From: Ampullaceana balthica
Lineage: Eukaryota > Mollusca > Gastropoda > Lymnaeidae
Direction: 5' to 3'
Length of the DNA stretch: 64,000 nt
NCBI GenBank assembly: GCA_944989445.1
Contig: CALYLW010000018.1
Coordinates: 2,770,430 to 2,834,429 of the forward strand
Part shown: one piece after another, positions 46,047 to 58,837 of the stretch
Layout: the number at the start of each line of letters is the position of its first letter
Numbering within the stretch: position 1 is the stretch's first letter
Made by a program: the position numbers and the translations under genes
The notes under the pieces: model-generated
What the model was told of the DNA's origin: nothing
Databases searched by the model: none
The model's input: only the letters and a program-made list of their open reading frames with translations

Positions 46047-46930
46047 TGATGCCTTCGTCTGCCTCATTGCCTCAATTTTGTTGTTACACTCGTCTGCCCC
46101 ACATTTGTTGTTACACTCGCCTGCCCAATTGCACCACTTTTGTTGTTACACTGATCTGTCCCACTTTTGTTGTTACACTGATCTGTCCCACTTTTGTTGT
46201 TACACTGATCTGCCCCACATTTGTTGTTACACTGATCTGCCCCACATTTGTTGTTACACTCGTCTGCCCCCTTGCCCCACATTTGTTGATACACTCGCCC
46301 GCCCAATTGCCCCACTTTTGTTGTTACTCTGATCTGCCCCACATTTGTTGTTAACTCGTATGTCCCATTGCCCCAATTTTGTTGTTACACTCGTCTGCCC
46401 TCCTTTTGTTTGCATGAATCGTCTCCTCCGTTGCCCTACTTTTGTTGATAAACTCGTCTTCCCTAATGTCCAACTTTCGATGGTATGTCTACCTGCCCCA
46501 TTGCCACCCACCCCCGGGTTCGAAGTAAATTCTTCTGCCATATTGTAACATTCATGTTCGGTGGCACACTCGTCTGCCCTACTGCCAACCTTTCGTTGAC
46601 ACAATCGTCTGCCCTAATGCCCACACTTTGTTGACACACTCGTCTGCCCTAATGCCCACATTTTGTTGACACACTCGTCTGCCCTACTGCCCACATTTCG
46701 TTGACACACTCGTCTGCCCTAATGCCCACATTTCGTTGACACACTCGTCTGCCCTAATGCCCACATTTCGTTGACACAATCGCCTGCCCTAATGCCCACA
46801 TTTCGTTGACACGCTCGACTGACCTGATGCCCACATTTCTTTGACACGCTCGACTGACCTAATGCCCACATTTCGATGACACAATCGTCTGCCCTAATGC
46901 CCACATTTCGTTGGCACTCTCGTCTGACAT
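46047..46930. repeat. Compound 27-35-bp minisatellite
   Basis: First part: units near 27 bp of the type TTGTTGTTACACTGATCTG then CCCCACAT. From about 46560: 35-bp units of the type CACTCGTCTGCCCTAATGCC then CACATTTCGTTGACA. The two share CTGCCC, CACATTT and GTTG-ACAC, so one probably derives from the other. Confidence 0.85.
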
Positions 46931-47398
46931 AATGCTATTTATGTGCTCTATTACCCCATATATCCCCACCACCTGACTAAAGAAACCTGTTTTACAAGGT
47001 AGAGTTGGGATAACCTGGACCTTATCTCATGACACTTCGATGTCCAACATGCATAAACATTGAACCTAGGCAACAAATATAAACATTGCAGGATTGATTT
47101 TTACAGGGAGGCATGCACTTACTTACATGTATATCAGTTTTGTTTCTTTTAAAAGGTTACTTTAAAAAAAAATTTTTTTTTGGTGTGTGTGTTTTCGTGG
47201 CTCTCTTGTCCCGTTTTTTCCCCTTAAGGGTGATTATCTAACAGGAAGGAATGAATGAAAATTGCCTTGCTTGTAAAATAAAATTTATACTGAAGTGAAA
47301 ATAAGGGCATCTAAGAATTAATTAGTTTTCATCAATTTTTTTAAATAAGAAAAAAATAATTGTTTATATCACATGTTACTGTCAGATTTCGTTTTGTG
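46931..47398. other. Non-coding DNA
   Basis: No gene recognised. Confidence 0.4.
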
Positions 47399-47535
47399 GT
47401 CCCACATCTTGATATTTATGTGATCACATCTTGATGTTTGTGGGCCCATATCTTGATGTTTATGTGATCACATCTTGATGTTTGTGGGCCCATATCTTGA
47501 TGTTTATGTGATCACATCTTGATGTTTGTGTAAAC
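47399..47535. repeat. ~44-bp repeat, about 3 copies
   Basis: Alternating CACATCTTGATGTTTGTGGG and CCATATCTTGATGTTTATGTGAT segments. Each half is itself similar, indicating an ancestral 22-bp unit. Confidence 0.85.
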
Positions 47536-47629
47536 ATATGTTGATGAGAGAAAGAGAGAGAGAGAGTCAAACTAATTTTCTACACTAGAGATCCGAATAT
47601 TTTATAATAGATGGTGTATCCATTTAGAG

Positions 47630-47817
47630 CAGTGCTTCTCAAACTTTTTAGTATTTCGGACCGGCAGGAAGTTTTTCCATTGCGCCAGGGACCGGTGAAC
47701 TATTTTGCCTGTACTGACGTGGTAGCGAAATGTCATTTCTTGGTAACTTCTGCGGACCGGCAACGGATGGCCCACGGACCGGCACCGGTCCGCGGACCAC
47801 CACTTTGAGAAGCACTG
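47630..47817. mobile_element. hAT MITE, 188 bp, exact 8-bp duplication
   Basis: CAGTGCTTCTCAAACTTTTT ... TTTGAGAAGCACTG, flanked by ATTTAGAG (47622-47629, 47818-47825). Same family as 34652-34821 and a little longer because of a GGCACCGGTCCGCGG extension. Confidence 0.93.
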
Positions 47818-47834
47818 ATTTAGAGGATTTAGAA

Positions 47835-48045
47835 CAGGGGTGACCAGGCCTGTAGTAACTGAGAGCCATTTTACAATAAACACAATTTTTGTTGAGACCC
47901 GCATTGAAGCACTGTGGGTCGTTAAACCTGGCTTGGAAATCTTCCAATGATCCTCGTAGCATATCTTTCATACATTGTAGGCGAGCCGCAATGTGAACAC
48001 AGAAGAGCCGAATGCGGCTGGCGAGCCGTGGTTTGGCCACCGTTG
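47835..48045. mobile_element. hAT MITE, 211 bp, 7/8 target duplication
   Basis: CAGGGGTGACCAGGCC ... GGTTTGGCCACCGTTG, flanked by ATTTAGAA (47827-47834) and TTTTAGAA (48046-48053). Begins 17 bp after the previous MITE; its own target resembled that element's target. Confidence 0.8.
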
Positions 48046-48053
48046 TTTTAGAA

Positions 48054-49181
48054 CCACTGATGACCCACGGTTTAAAAAGCAAACTTGGCCAGCTCGATAT
48101 CAAGAATTTATTAGCAGTTTTAAACATGTGTTTAGACACGGATGGTGTTCATTTCATTTTATGTACTCATGCTGATTGACGTTATGGTTACGGCGTGTGT
48201 TTGGTTTGGCTGGCAGTGGATGCCATCTATTTATCCGTTTTTAATGTTTGTTTTTGTTTAAATAAATTATCTTCCCGTTGATTTGATTTCGCCGCAGTTC
48301 ATTCCCTTGATCCATTATCTACCCCCGCCAACAAGTGTCGTTCTTACTCATTCCATTTTCCCTCCCCATCTCTCCCTCCCGTTACCTTCACTCACTCACT
48401 CCCATTGCCCATCCCCTTCAGATACTCCCATTGGCCTCAGCCTCCCATTTTTCTAATGCCATTAATTAAGCTTCGCCTATACAGCCCACCCCTCGTCCCC
48501 ACTGTCACATATTTTTACCGCCCTTGAGTTAATCTACTCCTATTTCTGTCACGGTCAGTGAATTTTTGTCTCCAATTTCTTCCAAGGTCGATTGTATCTT
48601 GTTTCTCAATCAGCGCCGAGATAAAACTTTGGCCAGGTTTCGGCCGTTAAAAGTCCAACTCAGCGTCTTATCGTATCGCTGATTGGCTCCCGAAGACCAG
48701 TAAATAAAAACCAAGACGTTTGGCCGGTGGCGATAACATCAAATCCGCCTTAATTCCTTGTTTTCCTTGAGCCATGACGTCACAAAGAGTTCTCTTTTGA
48801 TCTGTTGAGCCTTTATTTATTAGTACTATTATTTTCGTAGTATACGTTGGAGAAATTAATTAATTATTTTTTGTGTTATCTTGTTAAATAATATTACAAG
48901 TCATTCCCAGTTTTCCGTAATATAACCAGCTAAAATTAATACAAACAAAAATTTGATACCAGTATGTTTTTTTTCCTTCTGCAAATGCCATGCAGTAATA
49001 GCCCTTGCGGTGAACTTCCGCAGTAACAAAACGGTCCTGACCAATTAGCTCACCCCCGTCGTTGCGGCACTGCGCACCATTCGCACACCGCACTGCATCA
49101 CTCTCACACCACACTGCACCGCCTGGAGCGACCAGCTCGAAGCCCTGTACTCACTGTCCTGGTTAAGCAGCCCCTCCCAAC
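48054..49181. other. Non-coding, partly pyrimidine-rich DNA
   Basis: 48250-48560 is C/T-rich (CACTCACTCACTCCC and similar). No exon or element recognised. Confidence 0.4.
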
Positions 49182-49372
49182 CAAGGTTCCCTTTAAGCTG
49201 CGTGCCTGTGCGGCCACGCAGATATCTGACCGATGCCACGCAGCAGTTTAGAATTGCCGCGCAGCAATTTTTGTAAAAATATTGCCCAAAAAATGGAAAC
49301 TGTGCAACTTTGCGCACTAGTTTTTTTTCTTTTACTTTGCACACGGAACTACGAACCTTACAGGGAACATTT
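49182..49372. mobile_element. hAT MITE, 191 bp, 7/8 target duplication
   Basis: CAAGGTTCCCTTTAAGC ... ACAGGGAACATTT, flanked by CTCCCAAC (49174-49181) and CCCCCAAC (49373-49380). Member of the 37031-37212 family in opposite orientation. Confidence 0.82.
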
Positions 49373-51918
49373 CCCCCAACCCCTCCCCCACACACATTCT
49401 CAACTCAACAATTTTATCACCAGAGCGAGCGACACCGCTTCAGTTGACGCTACTTCCACAGTTTAAATTATCCTCGGAATAGAGACCGGGCCGTCCAGAT
49501 GATTTTTGTCAACAAATGTCCCCCCCCCCTTTTCTCTCTCTCTCTGTGTGTCTCTCCATTGATTTATTGAACCTGCCGTGAAGGGAATTGATGTTGAGTT
49601 TAATTTACTGGCCGTTGACACAATGTTCTTTGTGGTTTTAAAAAGTGGCTATTGCTTACTCTGTCTCTCTCTCTCACTCTCCGGTCCAGCAGTTTAAATT
49701 GGCTGTTGGGCTGAATGATTTATTGTAGTTCTATTTGTCACGAAGAGAGTTGAACCTGGTGTTAAGACAGTGAACTTGACAAACCAAAATGTTTTTTTAT
49801 TCGCGTGAACAGCAATACTACCTTAAAGTATGTGATACATGGCACCTTATTACAAACTTTCATTTTTGGGACTGTATTAAAAATTCCTGTGTTTGGACAC
49901 AGACACACACTAATACAAGCCAGCACCTTACCCGTTTGATCTATTGGCCTCATGAAACTGTCAGAAAACGTCTTACAATGGACTTTTTAAGCAATCAGAA
50001 TATTGGCATGATAAACAGCGTAAATATGCCATGCAGTTAACTTTCTACCACTCACCATGTAGGTCTGTCTGAAAAAAAACTTGTCTTTTGGCCACTTAAA
50101 GCTGTTACCAAACCGACTTGGACTATTGTTGATGTAAAGCTGTCATCAACCTGTCTTTGACTATTGATATAAAGCTGTCACCAAATCGACTTGGACTATT
50201 GGTGATGTAAAGCTGTAATCTAGCTGTACGTGTCTCAGACTGTTGGCATGTGTAAACGTTCTCTTTGTAAGACAGTTGGAGATGTTTAACGAGAGATCCG
50301 ATGAACCAACGTAAAAAACGAATGCAGTGTTAGCAGCAGTGATGAAATCGTATGTTTTGGGGTAAAATCATAGTTTCTCTATATCATAAACGGTGTGAAA
50401 TTCGCATTGGCTTCAAAACTTAGAAAACTTAATCAAATGATTGAGAACATGCTGACTATATACGATCTTGCAGCCAAAAGTAAACCAATTTAGCGATACT
50501 AATCTATGTCTAAATCAGCATTCATAGTTATATCCTAATAGGGAGAATCAAGCCAGAAAAGCGGATTTTGCCAAAATTTCGTTGAGGCCAAAATAAGATG
50601 AAATAATCACGTAAAACGCAAATGATTATAAGAAGATCCGGTATATTTGTCCCGGTTCTTTCAGTTGTTTTGGATCTTCTGTCAAGAAAAGGGATTCTAT
50701 CCTTTATCTCCCTTGATTCCCTGTGGAATGTGTTTATTCTGTGATCTCCTTAGCGTCTGAGATTGAACCTGTCTCCCACACACAGGGCTAAGACCCAAAG
50801 GCATTCCGTGATTTGTAACAATGGAAACATTTAGTATGAGGCAATGAGTGTGTTATAAACCCATACATCGTGATTGTATCCTGTCCAGTATTATGTTACT
50901 GAACAATTCATTGACGATGAGTTATCAACCTACCCACAGCTTATGTATATTTTGTATATAATAAATAATATCTGTCGTCAGAAATAACGTCAAAGTCAGT
51001 TCAGTAACGAGGGTTAGTTACAACTGCTGGGTAGTTTTAACGTTTTAAAGTGAATTAGAACAACTAATAAAATGTATGGCTTGTAATTTTCATTTTTTCC
51101 TGTTATTATAAAACCAATAATTGTTCATTAGACTGTATGATACTTTATTCTCAACATATGTCAATGGAATAAAAAATATATTTTTTTGTCTATGACAATA
51201 AAATATCTTGTAAAAACTATCTGAGCCAGATCACCTTTTTGATTTCGAATTAGGAGACGCGCATGACGTCATTTCAGTAAATTATGATACAAATTCAAAC
51301 ATAGGGTGTGGGCGGGTTAGGGGGTGGAAATGGTCAGGAATAGAAACTCTTCGGATGAACGTGATCCGAAATAATTGAACTTTGACGACGTGGAAGCTCG
51401 AAAATTCAACAACTTGACATTTCTAAGAGTTATCGTCTCCCTTACCTCAGGGTTTCCCAAAGTCGTTAAACGTCGCACCGCAAAAGTCGAACGTTAAAAT
51501 ATATTTTTTATTGTCATGTGCAATATTCCATCTAAGTTTTGTTGGCACATGTGAAAAAAACATTTTTGTTGTTGAAAAACATGAAACAAGTTGTTTCTGC
51601 ATGAAACAGAAAAGTTTCGTCAGACGTATTATGATTCCGTAGAAAAGTTTCAATGTCTGACGCAATAAAAACCACTAAGTGACGATTACAACTACGCTGT
51701 AATTAAAGAGACATTAAACACAATTGTGCAGATCTCTAACTGTTAGTGTTACATTCGTGACATCGTTTCCCAAATTTGTTGGTCCCCTTTTTAATACTAC
51801 GCCGTGAGCGACTGGTGACTGAGAACACAACTGATCTAAGTTTGTGGTTTTTTTATATTAATAAAACCAATCTTTCCTTTAGGTGTGGCCCCCAAGCAAT
51901 AGGATCTAGCTCTTAGAA
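49373..51918. other. Non-coding DNA
   Basis: Contains short CT and GT tracts (49530-49560, 49660-49680) and three loosely repeated AAAGCTGT(T/C)A(C/T)CAA stretches at 50098-50215. No coding exon recognised. Confidence 0.4.
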
Positions 51919-52054
51919 CAGTGATGGCGAACTTTTTTTGGGGCCGCGTGCCAAAATTCAACCAAAACCCACTTACTTATATATAGACGCGTGCCGGGTG
52001 ATGAAGCCTCTGCGTACCGACTGTGGCACGCGTGTCATAGGTTCGCCATCACTG
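51919..52054. mobile_element. hAT MITE, 136 bp
   Basis: CAGTGATGGCGAACTTTTTT ... GGTTCGCCATCACTG form good inverted ends. Flanks TCTTAGAA and TCATAGTG agree at only five of eight positions, so the duplication is decayed or absent. Confidence 0.75.
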
Positions 52055-55000
52055 TCATAGTGGGACAGATGGCTCTCGTAAGTAAACGCGAGTTATGGTA
52101 TAGTATTTGCTTGTACCTTAAATCCTCTCCGGTTTGGAGATAGACATATGAGAACCATTGATTTGAAGGGGCCGATTCTACCGTCCACTGGCGACGCCCA
52201 TTAAAATGTGCTTGAGTTTCCCCAGTGCGTCAAGTGGCTCGTAGGTCAACAATAACAATCTTTTCTGGAGGATGTGGCGCTGATGTTGACATCCGAGTCA
52301 GCTGTGTGGGGAGGATATTACGTAGGGAAGGGCTTCTCATACTTTTGTTTTTCTCTTTACCTTTTAAATCTTGTTTAACCTAAATTTTCTTTCCTGATTT
52401 TTAAAATTAAATGATATTTTTTCATACACATGATTCGCTTCAGATATATCCTGTTAGGAGCCAGGAGTGAGGGTGGGTTATGGGGGAATTCGGAGGCGTA
52501 TCAGTATCCCTAAAATAGATTCGAAACGAATTTTTTCTAAAACCAGTTTTTTTCAGACTTTATTCAACTTAAAACCTATACGTTTGTCTTGCTTGAACCT
52601 CTGTAACTAAATTAAATGATTTTTAATTTGATTACACGATTACACGGAGAACTGACATTCATCGGGACACCAAACACATGAATGGCAATATTAAATGCAT
52701 TTTATATATTAAAATAAACAACCCAAATTTTCTTTGTTTTTACGAAGAAAAAAGAATAATAATGTATAAATATGTTTTAGTGGAATAATTTGTTGAAGTT
52801 CAATATTTGTTGAAGTTAAATAAAATGTTCAGTGAAAGATAGTCGATTCTTTGATCGAGAGTTCAAATCTGAAGATTTAATTAAAATTCATCATTTTGTA
52901 TAGATTACATGTAGATTTTATCAAAAAGGACTTCGAAGAAGATAGCGGCAGTAACTTTACCAAGAAATAAAGTGACAGAATAAAATTAATGCGTGCCTTT
53001 AAACTTTAAACAATCAATTTTTAACCAAAGATTATTACGACAGAAAGTTGTTCCCGCCATGGATTTTTTAGAAGGATTTTTCAACTGCTTTTCTACTTTC
53101 AACAATTTTGTTGTTGCTATAGCTCCCCTCAAGTTCATTTACATTTTAAAAAAAAACAATATTAACAACAACGCTTCTACTAAATTTTAGTTTAGCGGCC
53201 AATTTATCTGTAGACATGAATTTAAAAAAAAACTTTCTTGTCTTCCTTTCTAACAAGTTGTTAATCATTTTTTCCGTTATGGCCGAGGTCACATGGGTTA
53301 CTTTCTTTTTACCAGATCGTTTGACTGTAGACCACAACGTTAAAATGTTGGTAAAATTAATGTTGAGTCGTTGCAACGACATAAACACATAGGCATTCAA
53401 AACATCTGGATTATGGTGTATGATTAATGTTGTCTGTGAAAGGTGAAGAGGTGGTTAAATGGAAGATAAGTGTTTTAAGCATTACAGTTTTTATTTCCAT
53501 TTACCCACCTAATTAGGTAGACATTAGAAATGCATTTGGTATCTCATCTTAGGTAGAAGTGTAGGGTATTAAGATTAGGGCACCATAGATAGAAAGAGTT
53601 GTGCAACATGGCTGGTAGGCGGTAGGATATAAGGGCAACCGATCTGGTAAAGATTATAGGGACTTTTAGAGGACAATAGCTGTGGTAGATTAGGGGAATA
53701 TTGATGTAAGAGATTTGGGGAACACATGTGAAGGAGATTAGATGAACATTATAGGTATAGAAGATGAAAGGCAGATAGATGGCTATAGAAGATTATGGGG
53801 TAACACAGCTGTCGGAACAATTTGGCCCTACCATTTTCGCTCTCTTCCTCCTGCTGTCATATTATGTTCTTATAAATCTAAACACAGACATAACACAAAG
53901 TGCTCTCTTCGTGACAACATCTCTTCCCTCTGATGTGTGACGTTATTACACCCCTCTCGACCCACCCCAAGAGGTTAAAATTAGACGCCCAATGTTGATG
54001 CAGTCTATCAATCCTCGTTGTACCGGATAGCTCCAGCGATCTTGTTTACCTTTCAAATGAGGGGTGCACGTCTGTGTCACCTGTGTTGGGAGTAAGTAGA
54101 CACCCAGGCTGTAAGTGCTTTATTATTGAGTTGTCACTGTAAGAAGACATATAACGACGGTACGTTTTAAGGACGAGGTAAGCTTATAAAAAAAGTTATC
54201 TAATAATAACCCTTTATACTTTATAGTTTTTTGGTTTGTTTATTGTTTTTATGTTGTGTTTTTGTTTACAATAACAACCAGACTATTAATTGGCTGCACT
54301 GATAAAAAAATAACACGCACCTCAACAATAATGTTCCCAAATTAATGCATGGCAAGAACAGGGGTGAATATTTTGAAATACAACGAAGTTGCTGTTAGCA
54401 GATATCTCCCATTTCGAGCTACTCTGCTTGAGAATCTCCAAATATGATGTGAAGTTGGAGGTCCAGGGTAACCCACAAACGGAGGCCTCACATGGGCTGG
54501 TGTCACCCAGAGTGGAAGCTCTTGGTGTTACCGCCTCACAACTACACCCATTGATCTTTTACAAGTCTACCAGTGTCATATAACGAGAACATACAGGATT
54601 TTACCCCTTGGTGTCACCCCTGGTGAGGGTGTCACTCGGTGCGGTCCGCACCCCCCCCCCTATATGACGACTCTGCCCACAAAGTTCAGTTACCTGTTGA
54701 AGTTAAGCCCCACTTTCCCCAAAACCCGGTTTGTGTCCGCCCATGGTTCGGGGGCCAAGGGAGACAAAGAAGATGACGGTAACCTGTAGTGCAGATGTCG
54801 CTTCTTTCACAGCTTGGGTCCCTATCGATTAACGTCGCCTTTGACTCATCGGTGACGTCACGATGAAGAGCTTCATAATGTTTAAAACAATATTTAAAAA
54901 AAAATCGGTCTTCGGTCTCAAGTGTGTGTGTGTGTGGGGGGGGGGCTAGATTGGGTCGGGGGTTGTAAGTTGGTTGAAATGAAAAAGTCTTTGTTCTTTA

Positions 55001-55514
55001 TTTGAGGCCTGTCGTCGTGTTGTTTGGATGTGATGGTTGTCAATGGGAAAAGTAAAGGGCGACAACAAATGTAGTTAAACAAAATTAGATCAATTATTTA
55101 GGCGCGTTCATGAGGCAAATGTGGTTTTTTGTATTCTATAAATAGAAATTGATTAGTAAGATGTGAAGGCGAAGTTCAAGGACTGTTGTTAGTGTCTCTG
55201 TTTACATAGTAATTTATGTGTCCATGGCTACACACTTGTCGTCTGTTCCTTTGTCTTCAAACAATGGGCGAAGCATTGTTTTGTGCTTACTTTTTGTAAA
55301 CGGTATGTTTTACTTGTGTTTTCTTGGCCTGTGGATTTGAGCGGGGCTCAGCGAATGGACGTTTCAGAAAGTAGCTTGTAGATGGTGACGTCATTAATAA
55401 AACCGCATAGGAAAAAGAAAGGGGGTGGGGAGCATTCTTGTGACACTCCATAACAAATTAAACAAGAAAACAAAATGTTCTCAACAAGACAAGACGTAGC
55501 CACAAACGAACGAG
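52055..55514. other. Non-coding DNA
   Basis: Mostly unique AT-rich sequence. 54600-54660 has a GGTGTCACCC-type GC-rich remnant like that at 34870-34920. No exon recognised. Confidence 0.4.
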
Positions 55515-55578
55515 TTACGGTTACTATTGTTACTATTGTTACTATTGTTACTATTGTTACTATTGTTACTATTGTTAT
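55515..55578. repeat. 9-bp microsatellite (TTACTATTG)n, about 7 copies
   Basis: Perfect tandem repeat. Confidence 0.95.
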
Positions 55579-55740
55579 TGGGGTTGCTTAAAGAGGCAAG
55601 TTTAATGCTTGCCCACAAAAAAGAGGCTTTATCATAAATTTATTTAGGTCTCTTGAACTTCTTTCTGTGTCCCAGCCACTCCCCCTCCCCACCCACGATT
55701 TCTATATTCACTCATTCTGGGGATTGTTTACATCAATGTT

Positions 55741-56369
55741 ACGACCACTCATCCAGGGAAATATCCGACGTATGATAGACCTACGACCACTCATCCAGGG
55801 AAATATCCGACGTATGATAGACCTACGACCACTCATCCAGGGAAATATCCAACGTATGATAGACCTACGACCACTCATCCAGGGAAATATCCGACGTATG
55901 ATAGACCTACGACCACTCATCCAGGGAAATATCCGACGTATGATAGACCTACGACCACTCATCCAGGGAAATATCCGACGTATGATAGACCTACGACCAC
56001 TCATCCATGGAAATATCCGACGCATGATAGACCTACGACCACTCATCCAGGGAAATATCCGACGTATGATAGACCTACGACCACTCATCCAGGGAAATAT
56101 CCGACGTATGATAGACCTACGACCACTCATCCAGGGAAATATCCGACGTATGATAGACCTACGACCACTCATCCAGGGAAATATCCGACGTATGATAGAC
56201 CTACGACCACTCATCCAGGGAAATATCCGACGTATGATAGACCTACGACCACTCATCCAGGGAAATATCCGACGTATGATAGACCTACGACCACTCATCC
56301 AGGGAAATATCCGACGTATGATAGACCTACGACCACTCATCCAGGGAAATATCCGACGTATGATAGACC
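55741..56369. repeat. 42-bp minisatellite, 15 copies, open on both strands
   Basis: Unit starts ACGACCACTCATCCAGGGAA. Only three or four substitutions among 15 copies. Because 42 is a multiple of 3, the plus strand reads RPLIQGNIRRMIDL repeatedly (frame 55667-56395) and the minus strand reads SGRRSIIRRIFPWM (56340-55708). No splice sites, start context or flanking coding signal supports expression. Confidence 0.95.
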
Positions 56370-56571
56370 ATCTGCCAATGAAATATTATTTATAAATACA
56401 AGTCTTCTTGAAATCATGACATTCAAACAGAACTTGATGTCCACTTAGATGTCAACTTGAAACCGTTTGGCATTCGTGATTGTTACAGGTGATGTGCCCA
56501 GGAATAATTTGCCAGGCTACCCTGAGCAGGTATCTGACGAAATAAGGTCTAGTTAAGCTTGATTTAGTTTG

Positions 56572-57043
56572 GTTTCCACTGGTTCATTGTTGTCTCATCA
56601 GTTTCCACTGGTTCATTGTTGTCTCATCAGTTTCCACTGGTTCAGTGTTGTCTCATCAGTTTCCACTGGTTCAGTGTTGTCTCATCAGTTTCCACTGGTT
56701 CAGTGTTGTCTCATCAGTTTCCACTGGTTCAGTGTTGTCTCATCAGTTTCCACTGGTTCAGTGTTGTCTCATCAGTTTCCACTGGTTCAGTGTTGTCTCA
56801 TCAGTTTCCACTGGTTCAGTGTTGTCTCATCAGTTTCCACTGGTTCAGTGTTGTCTCATCAGTTTCCACTGGTTCAGTGTTGTCTCATCAGTTTCCACTG
56901 GTTCAGTGTTGTCTCATCAGTTTCCACTGGTTCAGTTTTGTCTCATCAGTTTCCACTGGTTCAGTGTTGTCTCATCAGTTTCCACTGGTTCAATGTTGTC
57001 TCATCAGTTTCCACTGGTTCATTGAATTGTTGTCTCATCACTG
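56572..57043. repeat. 29-bp minisatellite, about 16 copies
   Basis: Unit GTTTCCACTGGTTCAGTGTT then GTCTCATCA. First and last copies have ATTG for AGTG; central copies are identical. Confidence 0.95.
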
Positions 57044-57269
57044 GTCTTAGTAATTGATGGCTTTTAGGTTTTATTATTTTGTAAATGTTATTGATCTTAA
57101 AGAAAAGAACATTCGAAAGTGAAGGATTCCTTAAAGGCTCAAAACATAAACCAAAATATCAAGACAGTTAAATTTGAAAAAAAAATTAACGCAAAATAAA
57201 AAATTACAAAATAAAAATATTTAATGTAGTTAAAATTGTAAAGAAAATAAGTAAAATGTAAAAAAATCT

Positions 57270-57642
57270 TTTTTTTAAAAAGGACACGCTTTTATTTACA
57301 AACATTTACAGACTGAAACGCGCTGATCTCCCCTGGCCTTGATGTAAACACGGGAATTCGGTAAACCAGGGCTGGAGTGAAACCAGTGAGGCGTGGAGGT
57401 CAACTCTAGCTGACGACTATACATTCTAAATAGTGATAAATAGAGATAAACTAAAAATTGATGAATTTAATTACGGTACATTCGATCGATCTGAAATTTT
57501 GATACCATGCATTGTCATCCAAGATCTATATGTGGTAAAATTTTGAGATCTCTAGGACTATCAGAAGTGGTTTAATTTTACGTTACAAGATTTGAAGGAA
57601 GGATACTACATACAAACATTGTGACTTAAATAAAAGCGTGTA
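57270..57642 (-). repeat. Dispersed repeat, CACGCTTTTA subfamily, inverted copy
   Basis: Left: GGACACGCTTTTATTTAC; middle: core module (about 57465-57520) and CAAGATCTATATGTGGTAAA; right: TTAAATAAAAGCGTGTAA. It is the reverse complement of the kind of copy at 21885, here with both CACGCTTTTA ends present. Confidence 0.7.
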
Positions 57643-57660
57643 AAAAAGCAACAATGTTGT

Positions 57661-57780
57661 CAGTGGCGAGGCCATAGTGAGTCTCACTCAAAGTGGGGGC
57701 GAGGGTGTGGGGGTGATACTCATGACACTCCTACCAAGATTGAAGCTTAAAGTGTCGCCCGACTTTTTATATATAACAAA
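57661..57780. repeat. hAT-like left end remnant
   Basis: CAGTGGCGAGGCC start resembles CAGTGGCG hAT termini; no right end or duplication found. Confidence 0.3.
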
Positions 57781-58837
57781 CTATTCTACCCTAAGTTACT
57801 AAAGGCGCCGTTCTGTTGTTACGTTAACCATATGATTACAATGTTCTCAATCGAAAATACATGATACTGCTTGCTATAGAAAGAACCTTTATAAAAAAAA
57901 AGTCACGAAGGGAATTTTTAAAAATAGAATCGAACCAAACCAATTATTTGAATGGCTTTTATCTGGTGAACTCTATCATCCACTCCGGTCTCCCCCCTCC
58001 CCTCCCTCACCCACCCCTTTTTATTAACGGAGTGCCGTCCCCGTGCTCACAGTGTATGGCGGGGCACAGAGTAATGGGGGACTGGGGACTGCCCTAGTAG
58101 TGCATTGGTAGTGAGCCGGGCACGCCACGAAGCACGTGGATAAGCTACGTGAATGTGAGACGTGACGCTGGATGGATGTGGTGAGTGTTAGTTAAGGCCA
58201 AATTTAAAAACAAATATTCAAACGCATTTGTAATTTTGCTTTGTTTCTATGTCATTAAATTTCCGAAGTTAATAACCAATGTACATATCTACCGTGAGAC
58301 CTGTATGCCTTATTAAAGCGTCAGATGCTAACAAATGAAATAATTTCAACGTGTCTTTACCTTCTACTTAAATGAGATCGAGACATTGCACTCAATATTA
58401 TTGTTATATTTTGGGTTCTAGGACAGTTGTTTTATTAATTCATTTTTTATAGTGATTTTCGTTATCTTTAAAATGATTCATTCTACTGATCCATATAGAC
58501 GTTTAAATGCACGAAGTACTCTAATATAGCTGACATATGGAGTTAAATATATATGAGTTATTCTAGCTAGATTCTATAGTATCGGTAAAACATTTTTATA
58601 TAAACATTGTATATACGTGTACATATTCCCGTCAGGACGCCACAAAACAACGCTCGTGTCGGCAAAAAGCCTTCCTCGCCCAACAAACAGACAAAAACTA
58701 ATAAAATAAAATAAACTAAAAACCTAGCTGTGGTGTTATTACGGGGACTCCAACAACCAGAAACGATCTTGGCTTTTGGCGTCCTGTCTGTGGCCTACGT
58801 TTACGATGTTTAATTGACATTTTTCTCTCTCTACCCG
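57781..58837. other. Non-coding DNA
   Basis: No gene or element recognised. Confidence 0.4.

Noticed and set aside
46031..46904. Cys/Pro-rich and Asn/Lys/Cys-rich ORFs
   Set aside because: Products of the 27-35-bp minisatellite; frame changes with each unit-length variant.
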